This document shows positions 1-10,023 of a DNA stretch of 64,000 nt, piece by piece; position 1 is the first letter of the stretch; each line of letters starts with the position of its first letter. A program made the translations under genes and the position numbers. The notes below the pieces were generated by a model. The model saw only the letters and a program-made list of their open reading frames with translations. It was not told the origin of the DNA and ran no database searches. Origin of the DNA: Sphingobacterium cavernae (GTDB taxonomy: Bacteria > Bacteroidota > Bacteroidia > Sphingobacteriales > Sphingobacteriaceae); the NCBI RefSeq assembly GCF_008520265.1, contig NZ_VIQM01000016.1, positions 18,756-82,755 on the forward strand, in the 5' to 3' direction.

Positions 1-1
1 G

Positions 2-202
2 CAAGCAAAGGCTGTCATCGTCTCTACCTACTTGGAAGGCAAATCAAATCAAGAAGTAGCAGAGGAAATGAACATCTCTTTGCAGACTGTAAAGAATTAT
101 AAAATGCGCGCGCTAAAGCAATTACGGCAGCATTTAGCACCGGACACTTTTCAGCTATTGCTATCCGCATATTTTATTTTCGAAAAAATCACATCGGACT
201 AG
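2..202 (+). CDS. RNA polymerase sigma-70 factor, ECF type (C-terminal end only)
   Basis: Only the last 66 codons are in the window; the frame is open from the first bases to a TAG at 200-202. The visible part is sigma region 4: a helix-turn-helix with the run NQEVAEEMNISLQTVKNY, followed by a basic helix (KMRALKQLRQHL), which binds the -35 promoter element. The FecR-type anti-sigma gene 48 bp downstream and the SusC with an STN domain after it form the usual Bacteroidota surface-signalling arrangement, so this sigma factor probably drives the uptake operon to its right. The family is clear; the exact regulon is inferred from position. Confidence 0.85.
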   Translation, partial: QAKAVIVSTYLEGKSNQEVAEEMNISLQTVKNYKMRALKQLRQHLAPDTFQLLLSAYFIFEKITSD

Positions 203-250
203 GTACTATTTCGTATTGGCGCGGTAATATACTACAAACAACTACCGCGT

Positions 251-1420
251 ATGTACCTAAATGAAGATCCATTACGTATCAGTATACTCATCCAGAAAAA
301 AATCAACAACAGTCTATCTGCTGCTGAAGAACAGGAGTTAGTAGAGTGGCTGGATGAGAAACCTGAACATGCAGCGCTATATGCCCGTTGTTTGGATAAG
401 TCTGTGCAACAAGAATCTTATCGCTACTTTACTCATGTAGATACAAAAAGTGCTTGGAAAGACATTCTTCCTGCTATTGAAGCTAAAGAAACTAAAAGTA
501 AGGCTATTCTTACGCGCAACTTGATACGCTATGTAGCTGCAGCTTGTGTGCTCATTATTGGGCTTTTTGTAGCACTACCCTACTTAACTAAAAATAGCAT
601 TACGGAAGAAACAGATCTAGCAACTGTGGATTATTCCCCTGCAGAGAATAAAGCCATATTAAAATTATCTGACGGTACGACATTAACATTAGACACGCAG
701 CACGAAGAGGTAGCTATTGCTGGAAACAGTATCAAATACAGCGATGGCAAAGAGCTTGTTAATACGGATGACATCTCTTCCGCTGTTATATCTACACCTA
801 GAGGTGGTTATTACCGCGTTGTACTACCTGATGGTACCAAAGTACAATTAAATGCAGGTAGCTCCCTGACCTATCCTCTTACATTTACGGGTAATACGCG
901 CGAGGTATGGGCGACAGGTGAACTTTATTTTGAGGTTACACCTGATAAAGCGAAGCCTTTTGTGGTACATACAGAAGAGCAGGTGTTAAAAGTATTAGGA
1001 ACTAAATTTAATGTCAATTCGTATGCTGAAGCGAAGACAGTTAAAACTTCATTAATAGAAGGAAAAGTACAAATCACTTCTCCAACACTAAAACCAATAG
1101 TACTTACCCCTGGACAACAGAGTATTGTGAAGCCTAATCGTATCCAAGTGAAAAACATAGACCCCGAGCAAGCAACAGCTTGGATTCATGGAAAGTTTAA
1201 TTTTGATGGTAAACGTTTACGTGAAGTGATGCACGAACTAACGCTGTGGTATGACATTGATGTAGACATCGATGCAGATGTGCCAGAGGTCGAATTTTTT
1301 GGAGGTATCTATCGAGACAACAACCTATCGACTATACTATCGCTATTGGAACAAAACGAAATTGCCTATAAACTAACTAACGATAAAAAATTACTAATCA
1401 CCAAAGTCAAACCGAAATAA
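251..1420 (+). CDS. FecR family anti-sigma factor / signal transducer
   Basis: A 389-residue inner-membrane regulator. Residues 1-85 form a cytoplasmic anti-sigma part. A hydrophobic segment (VAAACVLIIGLFVALPYL, about 94-111) spans the inner membrane. The periplasmic part holds a FecR domain with the typical VVLPDGTKVQLNAGSSLTYP stretch and a C-terminal DUF4974-like STN-related domain. In this family the protein holds its partner ECF sigma factor until an outer-membrane TonB-dependent transporter with an N-terminal signalling domain reports substrate. The partner sigma gene lies directly upstream and the STN-containing SusC directly downstream. Confidence 0.93.
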   Translation: MYLNEDPLRISILIQKKINNSLSAAEEQELVEWLDEKPEHAALYARCLDKSVQQESYRYFTHVDTKSAWKDILPAIEAKETKSKAILTRNLIRYVAAACVLIIGLFVALPYLTKNSITEETDLATVDYSPAENKAILKLSDGTTLTLDTQHEEVAIAGNSIKYSDGKELVNTDDISSAVISTPRGGYYRVVLPDGTKVQLNAGSSLTYPLTFTGNTREVWATGELYFEVTPDKAKPFVVHTEEQVLKVLGTKFNVNSYAEAKTVKTSLIEGKVQITSPTLKPIVLTPGQQSIVKPNRIQVKNIDPEQATAWIHGKFNFDGKRLREVMHELTLWYDIDVDIDADVPEVEFFGGIYRDNNLSTILSLLEQNEIAYKLTNDKKLLITKVKPK

Positions 1421-1571
1421 TATGAAGCAACAAATAAGAAAAGAATAATCTAAAAAATGGAAAAACAGAGAAGTGCTGCAACACCTCCCTGTTTAAAAGT
1501 TAGTTCAGTAAGTTATTGAGCTATCTACATGTGTAAGTAACAGAACTCAAAACTAAACCTTAACAAATTTA

Positions 1572-4500
1572 ATGAATTTAAATTACTTATTACGAGTGAT
1601 CAAATTAACCGCATTTCTGTATTTTATCGCATTCCTTCAGCTTAGTTATGCATCCTACTCCCAAACTATTACCTATACCTCTAATAGGGAGTCCTTGGAA
1701 AATATACTACAAGTCATCAAGAGACAGACACAATATGAAGTTCTGGGAACGAAGGCTATGCTGGAAGGAAGTAAAACTGTATCCATAGCGGCAAGAAATA
1801 TGCCTTTGGATGCCTTTTTAAAACAAATATTTGATAAGCAACCTGTAGGTTACAAAATCGTTGATCGCACCATCGTATTGACCAAAAACAAAAATAGCTC
1901 CCCTATATCTATCTCCCTTCCCAAAGAAGAAGAAATCCAACAGGGAATTACAATCACGGTGACAGATCAAAAAAAAGCGCCTATCGCAGGTGCCACTGTG
2001 TCATCCACGCAAGCTGACTTGGGTAAGACTGACAATAAAGGGGTATTCAAATTAAACGAACGCCCACAAGATGGAATTGTCATCATCAAGATGCTTGGTT
2101 TCGAGAGTTTAAGTTATAAACTAAATGATAATCAGCAAACATTGCAGATTGCATTACAAGAAGATTTAAGTGAAGTGAGTGAGGTTATCATTACTGGCTA
2201 CCAAACGATTAACAAAAACTCCTTTACAGGAACTGCAATCACAAAATCCGGGGAAGAGCTTAGACAAGTAAATCCACAAAACGTCTTGCAGGCCATGCAA
2301 GTATTTGATCCTTCATTCAAATTATTGGACAACAATCTTTTGGGATCGAATCCCAATGCAATGCCTAACATCACGGTACGTGGTACCTCTGCACTTCCTA
2401 CGGGCAACAATGAAATCTTGCGTCGTGATAATATAATTACCAACACGAATATGCCGGCTTTTATTTTAGATGGCTATGAAGTTGGGGTAAGCAAAGTACT
2501 CGACTTGGATATGACGCGTATTGAGTCCGTAACGATTCTAAAAGATGCAGCTGCTACAGCAATCTATGGTTCAAGAGCAGCAAATGGCGTAGTAGTGATT
2601 ACAACAAAGGTTCCACAAGAAGGAAAATTACGCGTAAGCTATTCGCACGAGACCAATGTGAATGCGCCGGATTTATCAGACTACAATTTGTTAAATGCAA
2701 GTGACAAATTGGAATACGAAAGATTAGCTGGACTATACAGTAACGTTAATCAAAACATCGCTCAGATCGAATTGGATAAAGTCTACAACAATAAGTTAGC
2801 GAATGTGGTTGGAGGTATCAATACGGATTGGATCGCTCAACCTGTACGTACTGCAGTAGGACAAAAGCATGCGCTATACCTTGAAGGTGGCGCATCGACA
2901 TTCAGGTATGGTATTGATTTACGCTACCAGACACGTCCTGGCGTAATGAAAGGTTCTGCAAGAAATCAGTATTCGGGCGGTGTAAACTTAAGTTATAATC
3001 TGAATAATAAGATCAAGTTTCAAAATGAACTCACGATAGCAGCAGTACAAGGCATAGAGTCACCATATGGCAATTTTGCCAATTACGCACGTATGAATCC
3101 ATACTACCGAATGACTGATGATAATGGAAATATACTGCAACAGGTGGACGAGTGGAACCGCTATTACAGCAATGGCTCTTCCTACGGTGAAAATGTTCTA
3201 AACCCTTTATACAATGCAACGCTAAGTAATTTTGATCAATCTAAATACACAGAGGTGATGAATAATTTGGCGGTAGACTACGAAATCACACAAGGTCTTC
3301 GTCTACGTGGTCAGTTAAGTTTATTAAAGCGTATGAGTCTTTACGACAGCTTCCTTTCGCCTAAATCAAACGAATTCTTTCACTACCCTACTAGCCAAAC
3401 AGATCAAAAAGGAAGTTATACAAGTGGCAATAACGATGAAATCTACTGGGATGGAAACATCAGACTGAACTGGGTGAAAAACATCGGACAAAACAATATT
3501 AACATTGTAGCTGGATCAAATATCCGCAGTGATTTTTCGGATTACCGTTCATTCACAGCACATGGATTCGCTAACGATAGATTCACAAGTATTGGATTTA
3601 GTAAAGGATACCTTGAAAATGCAAAGCCCTACAGTAGTCTTAATCAATCTCGTCTACTAGGTGCATTCTTGAGCGCAAACTATTCCTTTGCAAACACGTA
3701 TTTATTTGATGCAACAGTTCGCGCCGATGGTTCGTCAAAGTTTGGCTCGAACAATAGAGTTGCGCCATTCTGGTCAACAGGTATAGGTTGGAATGTTCAC
3801 AATGAATCGTGGTTTGATGTGGCTTCGATATCTCAATTACGCTTTCGTGCGACTACTGGTGTGACAGGAGCTGTTCAGTTTTCACCTTATATGTCCCGTA
3901 CGACTTACGCCTACCAACAAGACAATTGGTACTCTTCAGGTATTGGTGCTATTGTGAATAATTATGGTAATGACAACCTTAGCTGGCAAAAAACAAGAAC
4001 TACGGATTTGGGTATCGATTTAGCCTTATTCAATGACAGAATTACTATTTCACCTCGCTATTACTACAAGCTTACCAAGGATATCTTAGCGGATATAAAC
4101 ATTGCACCATCTACAGGCTTCGTATCCTACAAAGAAAACTTAGGTGATATGCAGAATAAAGGCTATGAATTAAACTTTAATGCATTCGCGCTTAAAAAAC
4201 AAGATTGGACATTAAGTTTTATGGCCAACTTTGTACGCAATGAAAATAAGATTGTAAAAATATCTAATGCACTGAAAAGTTATAATGACCGCGTTGATGA
4301 TGCCCAAGGAGACAATTCATTGATGGGTGTTCCCCTATTACGTTATAACGAAGGTCAATCTATAGATGCAATTTATGCTGTACCGTCATTGGGTATAGAT
4401 CCTGAAAATGGTAAAGAAATCTTCTTAACAAAAAACGGGACACTTTCCTACGATTGGGATGCTAAAGATATCACTGTAGTAGCAGTAGCTACTCCAAAGG

Positions 4501-4943
4501 CAGAAGGCTTCTTCGGAGCTACATTGCGCTACAAGCAGTTTACAGCAGTGACATACCTTCAATTACGTGTAGGTGGTAAATCTTATAACCAAACAATAGT
4601 GGATCGTGTGGAAAATGCTGACCCACGCTACAATGTTGACGATAGAGTATTGGCAGAAAAATGGAAGCAACCTGGAGATCATACATTCTACAAAAGTATC
4701 AGTGACCTCGGACAGACACGTGTATCTTCGCGCTTCATCATGGATGATAATTTACTCAATCTGCAGTCTCTGTTTATATCTTATGAAGCGAATCCAGAGT
4801 TTGCACAGAAACTAAGGTTATCAAACTTAAGAATCAGTGCGACAACGAATGATTTAATGCGATGGTCTTCTATTCAACAAGAACGCGGAATAAGTTATCC
4901 ATTTGCTCGTAGCGTTAGCTTCGCATTACAAGCCGCTTTTTAA
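1572..4943 (+). CDS. SusC/RagA family TonB-linked outer-membrane protein with STN domain
   Basis: An 1123-residue TonB-dependent outer-membrane transporter. A signal peptide covers about residues 1-31. A secretin/TonB N-terminal (STN) signalling domain follows at about 33-110, then a carboxypeptidase-regulatory-like domain (about 125-195), a plug containing the SusC-typical run DAAATAIYGSRAANGVVVITTK, and a beta-barrel ending in aromatic LQAAF. The STN domain should contact the FecR protein encoded upstream and so switch on the sigma factor. The SusD gene follows immediately, the standard uptake-complex pair. The substrate cannot be read from the sequence; no glycan-degrading enzyme is encoded nearby, so a peptide or other oligomer is as likely as a sugar. 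Confidence 0.95.
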   Translation: MNLNYLLRVIKLTAFLYFIAFLQLSYASYSQTITYTSNRESLENILQVIKRQTQYEVLGTKAMLEGSKTVSIAARNMPLDAFLKQIFDKQPVGYKIVDRTIVLTKNKNSSPISISLPKEEEIQQGITITVTDQKKAPIAGATVSSTQADLGKTDNKGVFKLNERPQDGIVIIKMLGFESLSYKLNDNQQTLQIALQEDLSEVSEVIITGYQTINKNSFTGTAITKSGEELRQVNPQNVLQAMQVFDPSFKLLDNNLLGSNPNAMPNITVRGTSALPTGNNEILRRDNIITNTNMPAFILDGYEVGVSKVLDLDMTRIESVTILKDAAATAIYGSRAANGVVVITTKVPQEGKLRVSYSHETNVNAPDLSDYNLLNASDKLEYERLAGLYSNVNQNIAQIELDKVYNNKLANVVGGINTDWIAQPVRTAVGQKHALYLEGGASTFRYGIDLRYQTRPGVMKGSARNQYSGGVNLSYNLNNKIKFQNELTIAAVQGIESPYGNFANYARMNPYYRMTDDNGNILQQVDEWNRYYSNGSSYGENVLNPLYNATLSNFDQSKYTEVMNNLAVDYEITQGLRLRGQLSLLKRMSLYDSFLSPKSNEFFHYPTSQTDQKGSYTSGNNDEIYWDGNIRLNWVKNIGQNNINIVAGSNIRSDFSDYRSFTAHGFANDRFTSIGFSKGYLENAKPYSSLNQSRLLGAFLSANYSFANTYLFDATVRADGSSKFGSNNRVAPFWSTGIGWNVHNESWFDVASISQLRFRATTGVTGAVQFSPYMSRTTYAYQQDNWYSSGIGAIVNNYGNDNLSWQKTRTTDLGIDLALFNDRITISPRYYYKLTKDILADINIAPSTGFVSYKENLGDMQNKGYELNFNAFALKKQDWTLSFMANFVRNENKIVKISNALKSYNDRVDDAQGDNSLMGVPLLRYNEGQSIDAIYAVPSLGIDPENGKEIFLTKNGTLSYDWDAKDITVVAVATPKAEGFFGATLRYKQFTAVTYLQLRVGGKSYNQTIVDRVENADPRYNVDDRVLAEKWKQPGDHTFYKSISDLGQTRVSSRFIMDDNLLNLQSLFISYEANPEFAQKLRLSNLRISATTNDLMRWSSIQQERGISYPFARSVSFALQAAF

Positions 4944-4956
4944 CCACTTAAATTGT

Positions 4957-6462
4957 ATGAAAATGAGAAAATCACTACCAATATATATTCTGCTCACGCT
5001 TTTACTAAGCACATCATGTGCAAAATGGTTAGATATACAACCCGAAACAGAAATCGACAAATCGGCACTATTCACAACAGAAGATGGGTTTAAAGAAGCC
5101 CTGTTGGGTGTTTATATCCGAGGGAGTAAAACCGATCTCTATGGCAAAGAATTGACTGTAGGTACGCCAGAAGTCCTAGCACAAAACTATACCATCTCTT
5201 CATTTGATCCGTATCGCTACAAAGCGACAGCAGAATTCAAATACGATGATCAATATTTCGTGGGCAGAAAAGATAACATTTGGAAAGGCTTATACCACGG
5301 TATTGTCAATGCCAATTTGATATTAGAGAACATAGATCAAAAACGTAACCTATTTAGAGGAGACAATTACAACCTTATCAAAGGTGAGGCCTATGCATTA
5401 CGTGCGTATATGCATTTTGATTTGTTACGTCTGTTTGCACCTAGCTTCAAGCAAAGCGCTACTGCGGAAGCTATTCCTTACGTAACTTCATACTCGAATC
5501 TATCTACTCAGTTCGCTACTGTAACAACGGTTATTGATTCGGTAGTAAATGACTTAGAGAAAGCTAAGGTATTACTAGAGAAAGACCCAATAATATCAAA
5601 GCTTTACGTTATCGGGTATCCCAATGAAACCGATACATTGGCCAATTCAGAAATGACCAATCCGGATTTGTTCCTACAAAATCGTAGGCACCGCATGAAT
5701 TATTATGCCGTATGTGCATCTTTGGCTCGCGTATATTTGTATAAAGGAGATTATACCAAGGCGCTTTTAAATGCGAAAATCATCATTGATAGCAAGAAAT
5801 TTCCGTGGACAAATGCCACCGACTTTATTGCTGTTGAAGAAAAAAATAAGGATAAAATTCAATACAAAGAACTTCTATTTGGCTGGTATATTCCGACATT
5901 GAATGACGACCTTAACACCTATTGGTTTTCCAATGGAACAAGTGGAATGCACCTGGATCAGAATGATACACGCACAATCTATGAAATTTCTACTGTTGGT
6001 GCTACAGATATGCGTTATACGCAGTGGTTTTTGACAGTAAGTAGTGGAACCGACTATGTATCTGAAGTGGTTAAATACCGTAGAAATTCTCTTTCGGATG
6101 GTGCTGCTGCAAACTTACATTTCTTGATGGCCCCAGCTATCAAATTGAGTGAGGTGTATTTGATAGCGGCAGAAAGCAGTTTTGATACTAACCCTACCCA
6201 AGCGCGTCAATATTTGGATGAACTGCGTATCAATCGCGGAATTGAACAACCTACGACCATTACAACAAAGGATGCCTTTATTACTGAAATTTTGAAAGAA
6301 ATTCGAAAAGACAATTACGGTGAAGGTCAACTTTTCTATGCTTATAAAAGATTGCATCGTGCAATAAATGGTCTAAAAGGAACTTTAATACAGCCAGACA
6401 ACAAATTCTTTGTATTACCGCTGCCTGATGACGAGATCATATATGGTAACCAAAAAAAATAG
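4957..6462 (+). CDS. SusD/RagB family nutrient-binding outer-membrane lipoprotein
   Basis: Surface lipoprotein partner of the SusC upstream. The ATG at 4957 is preferred because it is immediately followed by a signal sequence (KMRKSLPIYILLTLLLSTSC) with a lipobox cysteine; the open frame extends upstream to 4903, but that part overlaps the end of susC. After the lipobox the SusD hallmark KWLDIQPETEID and TPR-type helices are visible, with the LRINRGIEQP and IRKDNYGEGQLFYAYKRL runs near the C-terminus typical of the family. It caps the SusC barrel and binds the ligand. It lies 13 bp after susC and 3 bp before the next gene, so it is co-transcribed. Confidence 0.94.
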   Translation: MKMRKSLPIYILLTLLLSTSCAKWLDIQPETEIDKSALFTTEDGFKEALLGVYIRGSKTDLYGKELTVGTPEVLAQNYTISSFDPYRYKATAEFKYDDQYFVGRKDNIWKGLYHGIVNANLILENIDQKRNLFRGDNYNLIKGEAYALRAYMHFDLLRLFAPSFKQSATAEAIPYVTSYSNLSTQFATVTTVIDSVVNDLEKAKVLLEKDPIISKLYVIGYPNETDTLANSEMTNPDLFLQNRRHRMNYYAVCASLARVYLYKGDYTKALLNAKIIIDSKKFPWTNATDFIAVEEKNKDKIQYKELLFGWYIPTLNDDLNTYWFSNGTSGMHLDQNDTRTIYEISTVGATDMRYTQWFLTVSSGTDYVSEVVKYRRNSLSDGAAANLHFLMAPAIKLSEVYLIAAESSFDTNPTQARQYLDELRINRGIEQPTTITTKDAFITEILKEIRKDNYGEGQLFYAYKRLHRAINGLKGTLIQPDNKFFVLPLPDDEIIYGNQKK

Positions 6463-6465
6463 AGT

Positions 6466-7287
6466 ATGAAAATTGAAACTATAACTACCTACATATTGAT
6501 AAGTATAGCTTTAAGCATACTTACTTTTTCCGCTTGCAAACAAGCCGAACCTTTACTATACGACCGTGATGCGAATATTTATTTTGATTTGCCTTCGGCA
6601 CAGAAAGACAGTATAGTCTACACATTCGCATATAATATGAATAAGGCTTCTGATACGATTTACATACCAGTAAGCCTATCTGGAATTCGTGAACCAAAAG
6701 AGCGATTTTATTCGGCATATGTGGAGCAAGACTCCTCTACAGCTGTGGAAGATGTGCATTTTGAAAAGCTAGCTCTACAGTACAAATTAGATGTTGGAGC
6801 GGGTAAAACATTCTTACCCTTGGTGATTTACAATGTCCCTGATTTGGAAGAAAATTCCGTTTCGTTAATCATCAAATTAAAGGAATCAGCTGATTTTAAT
6901 ATTGAGAATCCTAAAATCATTAAAGCTAAAGTTGTTTTTTCAGCCCGCTTGGAACAACCTATTTGGTGGAGCATGTGGCTGCAAGAATATTCCAGAACTA
7001 AACATCAATTATTTATAATTGCTACTGATCAAACAACCTTGACCACAGAAGGTCTTGACGCACCGAAGAACCTATATTTTGCCGACATGTTACGTGCGAT
7101 GCTGAACAATCCTTTTCAATGGGTGGATAGAAATCCGCAAAAAGGATATGAATTATCTACAAAAGATAATGGTGCTACCTATGACTTTTACCATAAGGAT
7201 AACCCAAGTCGTACGATTACCTTGAAGAAAAATGTTGGATCTGGACAATATCAATTTATTGACGAATTAGGAAGGGAGGTTAGATAA
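6466..7287 (+). CDS. DUF4843 domain-containing lipoprotein
   Basis: A 273-residue predicted lipoprotein with signal peptide and lipobox (SILTFSACKQ). After it come the DRDANIYFD motif and a later LYFADMLRAML stretch characteristic of DUF4843 proteins. These are found almost only in SusC/SusD operons next to PKD-like lipoproteins, as here. The role is unproven; they are thought to be accessory surface subunits of the uptake complex. It starts 3 bp after susD and its TAA overlaps the next ATG by one base, showing tight operon packing. Confidence 0.82.
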   Translation: MKIETITTYILISIALSILTFSACKQAEPLLYDRDANIYFDLPSAQKDSIVYTFAYNMNKASDTIYIPVSLSGIREPKERFYSAYVEQDSSTAVEDVHFEKLALQYKLDVGAGKTFLPLVIYNVPDLEENSVSLIIKLKESADFNIENPKIIKAKVVFSARLEQPIWWSMWLQEYSRTKHQLFIIATDQTTLTTEGLDAPKNLYFADMLRAMLNNPFQWVDRNPQKGYELSTKDNGATYDFYHKDNPSRTITLKKNVGSGQYQFIDELGREVR

Positions 7288-8732
7288 TGATAATACATGT
7301 AAACTATAAACTAAAACTAATTGCTGCGGTATGTTTGAGCGTATTTATCACACTCACGGCATGCTATAAAGACAAAGGTAATTACGAATACGATATGCCT
7401 GTTATTCCCAAAGTAGAGGGACTCGACACCTTGTATTATGCAAATGTAGGTGACAGCCTTATTATTAGTCCTATTTATAAAGATATAGCGCCTGAAGACA
7501 TTGAAGCAAATTGGGAAATAGCGGTACCTGAAGCGGTAAACTACGATCAATACAAGTATACGGGAAATTCACTGCGCACGATTTTTGGCTTGCAAGCTAA
7601 ACTATACAATGCGCGACTTACACTAACCAATAAATCAAATGGAATTAAATATTTCTACGACTTCAAAATTCAAGGGAATACCGAATTTTCTAAAGGAACT
7701 TTGGTTTTGAGTTTAGAAAATGGAAAGTCTCAACTTTCTTTTATCAAACCAAATGGAGACGTCCAGGCGCGCATTTACGAGTCCATTAACCTAAAGCCAC
7801 TTCCTGATAATCCTTTGTCAATTCATTACATGACAAATAAATTTACAGGTAATACCCCATTAGGCTATTGGATCATAAGCAAAAATGGAGGCGTACGATT
7901 GAATGTGAATAACCTTGTACAAGAAGAATTAAAGCCTGGAACGTTGGAAGATAACTTCTTCCTGGCTCCTAGTCCATTAGAAGTAGGTAGTTTGCAAATG
8001 ACACCCAACGGCGTACTTATGGGTGTGATAAATGGCAAATTCTATGGAGGTACCACCAATACATGGGATCAAGCTAATACCTACGGTATGTTTGGCTCCT
8101 ATGCGGATGGCGACTATGAACTTCACAACAATTTTATTTTGACGAATGTGAATGACAACCTCAGTATGATTGCTTTTGAGAAGAACAAAAAGCAGTTTCT
8201 TCGATTAAACAATTATGGCTCGCCGATGTATTTTGGAACACAATATTCGGTAATGGTAACTGATATTTTTGATCCAATGAATCTAGGCCTAGAATTATTG
8301 CATATGGTTCAAATTAATAATACGGACACCTATGCCTATGCAAAAAACCAAGCAGGTGTGGTATATGAATTGAAGTTTAATGTGAATTTTAATGGACCCT
8401 TTACATTTACACCGGTCCATAAGAAGACGTTTTCCAATCAGCAGATCATTACCCCTAACAGTAAAATCGTAGCCACACGTATTGGATATATTTTTATTGC
8501 CAGCGGTAATAAAGTATTTCGCTACACACCGCTTAACGGTAATATACTTGAGATAGAAACTAAATTTCAAGACAACGTAACGATGCTTAAGTTATCGGAT
8601 GATGAACAAACATTAATTGTGGGATCAGGCTCTACACTATTTTACACAAACATTTCGACAAGAAATAATGGAATACTCCTGAAAAAAATTGAAGGTATTC
8701 CAGGTACAGCAGTTGATATAACTTGGCGATAA
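7287..8732 (+). CDS. PKD-like family lipoprotein of a SusCD operon
   Basis: A 481-residue predicted lipoprotein (LSVFITLTACYKDKGNYEYD) with the lipobox cysteine and the CYKDKGNYEYD start typical of the Bacteroidota PKD-like family that accompanies DUF4843. The N-terminal Ig/PKD-like part is followed by a repeat-rich region compatible with a beta-propeller-like C-terminal fold. It is probably a surface-exposed ligand- or protease-associated subunit of the uptake system; no catalytic motif is visible. Translation is likely coupled to the previous gene because the stop and start share a base at 7287. Confidence 0.8.
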   Translation: MIIHVNYKLKLIAAVCLSVFITLTACYKDKGNYEYDMPVIPKVEGLDTLYYANVGDSLIISPIYKDIAPEDIEANWEIAVPEAVNYDQYKYTGNSLRTIFGLQAKLYNARLTLTNKSNGIKYFYDFKIQGNTEFSKGTLVLSLENGKSQLSFIKPNGDVQARIYESINLKPLPDNPLSIHYMTNKFTGNTPLGYWIISKNGGVRLNVNNLVQEELKPGTLEDNFFLAPSPLEVGSLQMTPNGVLMGVINGKFYGGTTNTWDQANTYGMFGSYADGDYELHNNFILTNVNDNLSMIAFEKNKKQFLRLNNYGSPMYFGTQYSVMVTDIFDPMNLGLELLHMVQINNTDTYAYAKNQAGVVYELKFNVNFNGPFTFTPVHKKTFSNQQIITPNSKIVATRIGYIFIASGNKVFRYTPLNGNILEIETKFQDNVTMLKLSDDEQTLIVGSGSTLFYTNISTRNNGILLKKIEGIPGTAVDITWR

Positions 8733-8755
8733 ACACTATTTAAAAAATACATATT

Positions 8756-9892
8756 ATGAAATCATTATATACATTACTTGCAGCACTTTTGGTTAGTAAT
8801 CTGTCGCTGGCACAAGACAACAATTTCCAAATCGACGGAAAAGCACCTAAAAGTTTGGATGGTAAAAAAATATACTTAGACTATGTCAACAACGGCTATT
8901 CTGTTGCGGACTCTGCCATAATCAAAAATGGTAAATTCGCTTTCAAGGGTCAAGTAGAAGAACCTAATTATGCCCGTATGATACTAGACAAGGAAGGTCT
9001 TGGCAAAATGAAAACGCAATACAACGGTGATCGTCTTTACTTTTATATCGGAAATGAAAAGTATAAATTTTCGGTAGCTGATTCGATAAAAACTGCAGCA
9101 ATTACAGGATCTCCACTACATCAAGCATTTCAGGAATACTTGGATTTTATTGGCGGCGATTTTATGAATATTATTGATAAAGCAAATGCTACGTTTAATG
9201 CTGTACCACAAGATGCAGCCGATAAAAATGAACAGTATGCAGCCATCAAATCAAAATTTGATAAAATATTTGATGATAGAACAGATAAACAATTGGAGTT
9301 TGCGAAGATTAATACCGATTCATTTTTTGCTGCAGAAGCATTAACAGAAGTAGCAAATAAAAAAGGTACTCAAGCTATAGAGCCTACTTTCCTTGAACTG
9401 AATCGTGCAGTCAGAACTTCTATAAAAGGAAAAGAATTAGAATCACGCATCCTAGCAGAAAAAAATATTGTTGTGGGTAGTATGGCCCCAAATTTTTCGC
9501 AGCCAGACAAAGATGGAAAAATGATTCAGTTGGCAGACTTCAAAGGTAAATTTGTGCTCCTTGACTTTTGGGCGAGCTGGTGTGCGCCTTGTAGAGCTGA
9601 AAACCCCAATTTAAAGAAGGCTTATATTAATTTTAAACCAAAAGGATTAGAGGTTTTTGCCGTATCAATAGATGAAAACAACGGTCGAGAAGCTTGGCTA
9701 AAAGCTATTAAAGATGATGATTTGCCGTGGGTACATGCTGCAGACTTAAAGGGTTGGCGAAATGAGGCTGCGGTATTATATGGAGTTCGAGGCGTACCAC
9801 AAAATTACTTAATAGACCCATCTGGTAAGATCGTTGCTATAAATCTAAAAGAAGAAAATCTGCATAAAGTATTAGCAGAACTCGTCAAATAA
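8756..9892 (+). CDS. TlpA-family thioredoxin-like disulfide reductase with DUF4369-like N-terminus
   Basis: A 378-residue exported protein: signal peptide (about 1-19), an N-terminal beta-rich DUF4369-type domain (about 24-130), a helical linker, and a C-terminal AhpC/TSA-thioredoxin domain. The active site is FWASWCAPCRAENPN (CAPC), followed by the cis-Pro-containing VRGVPQNYLIDP run. It should act as a periplasmic thiol-disulfide reductase. Genes of this kind commonly close Bacteroidota SusCD operons. It lies 23 bp after the PKD-like gene and is followed by a strong terminator, so it is the last gene of the operon. Confidence 0.9.
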   Translation: MKSLYTLLAALLVSNLSLAQDNNFQIDGKAPKSLDGKKIYLDYVNNGYSVADSAIIKNGKFAFKGQVEEPNYARMILDKEGLGKMKTQYNGDRLYFYIGNEKYKFSVADSIKTAAITGSPLHQAFQEYLDFIGGDFMNIIDKANATFNAVPQDAADKNEQYAAIKSKFDKIFDDRTDKQLEFAKINTDSFFAAEALTEVANKKGTQAIEPTFLELNRAVRTSIKGKELESRILAEKNIVVGSMAPNFSQPDKDGKMIQLADFKGKFVLLDFWASWCAPCRAENPNLKKAYINFKPKGLEVFAVSIDENNGREAWLKAIKDDDLPWVHAADLKGWRNEAAVLYGVRGVPQNYLIDPSGKIVAINLKEENLHKVLAELVK

Positions 9893-9927
9893 TAGTGTCC
9901 AAAAACATATTCATTGGTTGAAATGTT

Positions 9928-9969
9928 AACCAGGTTACAGGCTAAGTCCAGTAATCTGGTTTTTTTTTA
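9928..9969 (+). terminator. Rho-independent terminator of the first SusCD operon
   Basis: AACCAGGTTAC (9928-9938) can pair with GTAATCTGGTT (9951-9961; one mismatch, otherwise complementary) around a 12-nt loop. It is followed by an uninterrupted T run to 9968. Confidence 0.85.
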
Positions 9970-10023
9970 GAGAACTTTTTAAGGCAAAGGTTGTTCGACA
10001 TTAATAAACAGAAAGGATTGAGA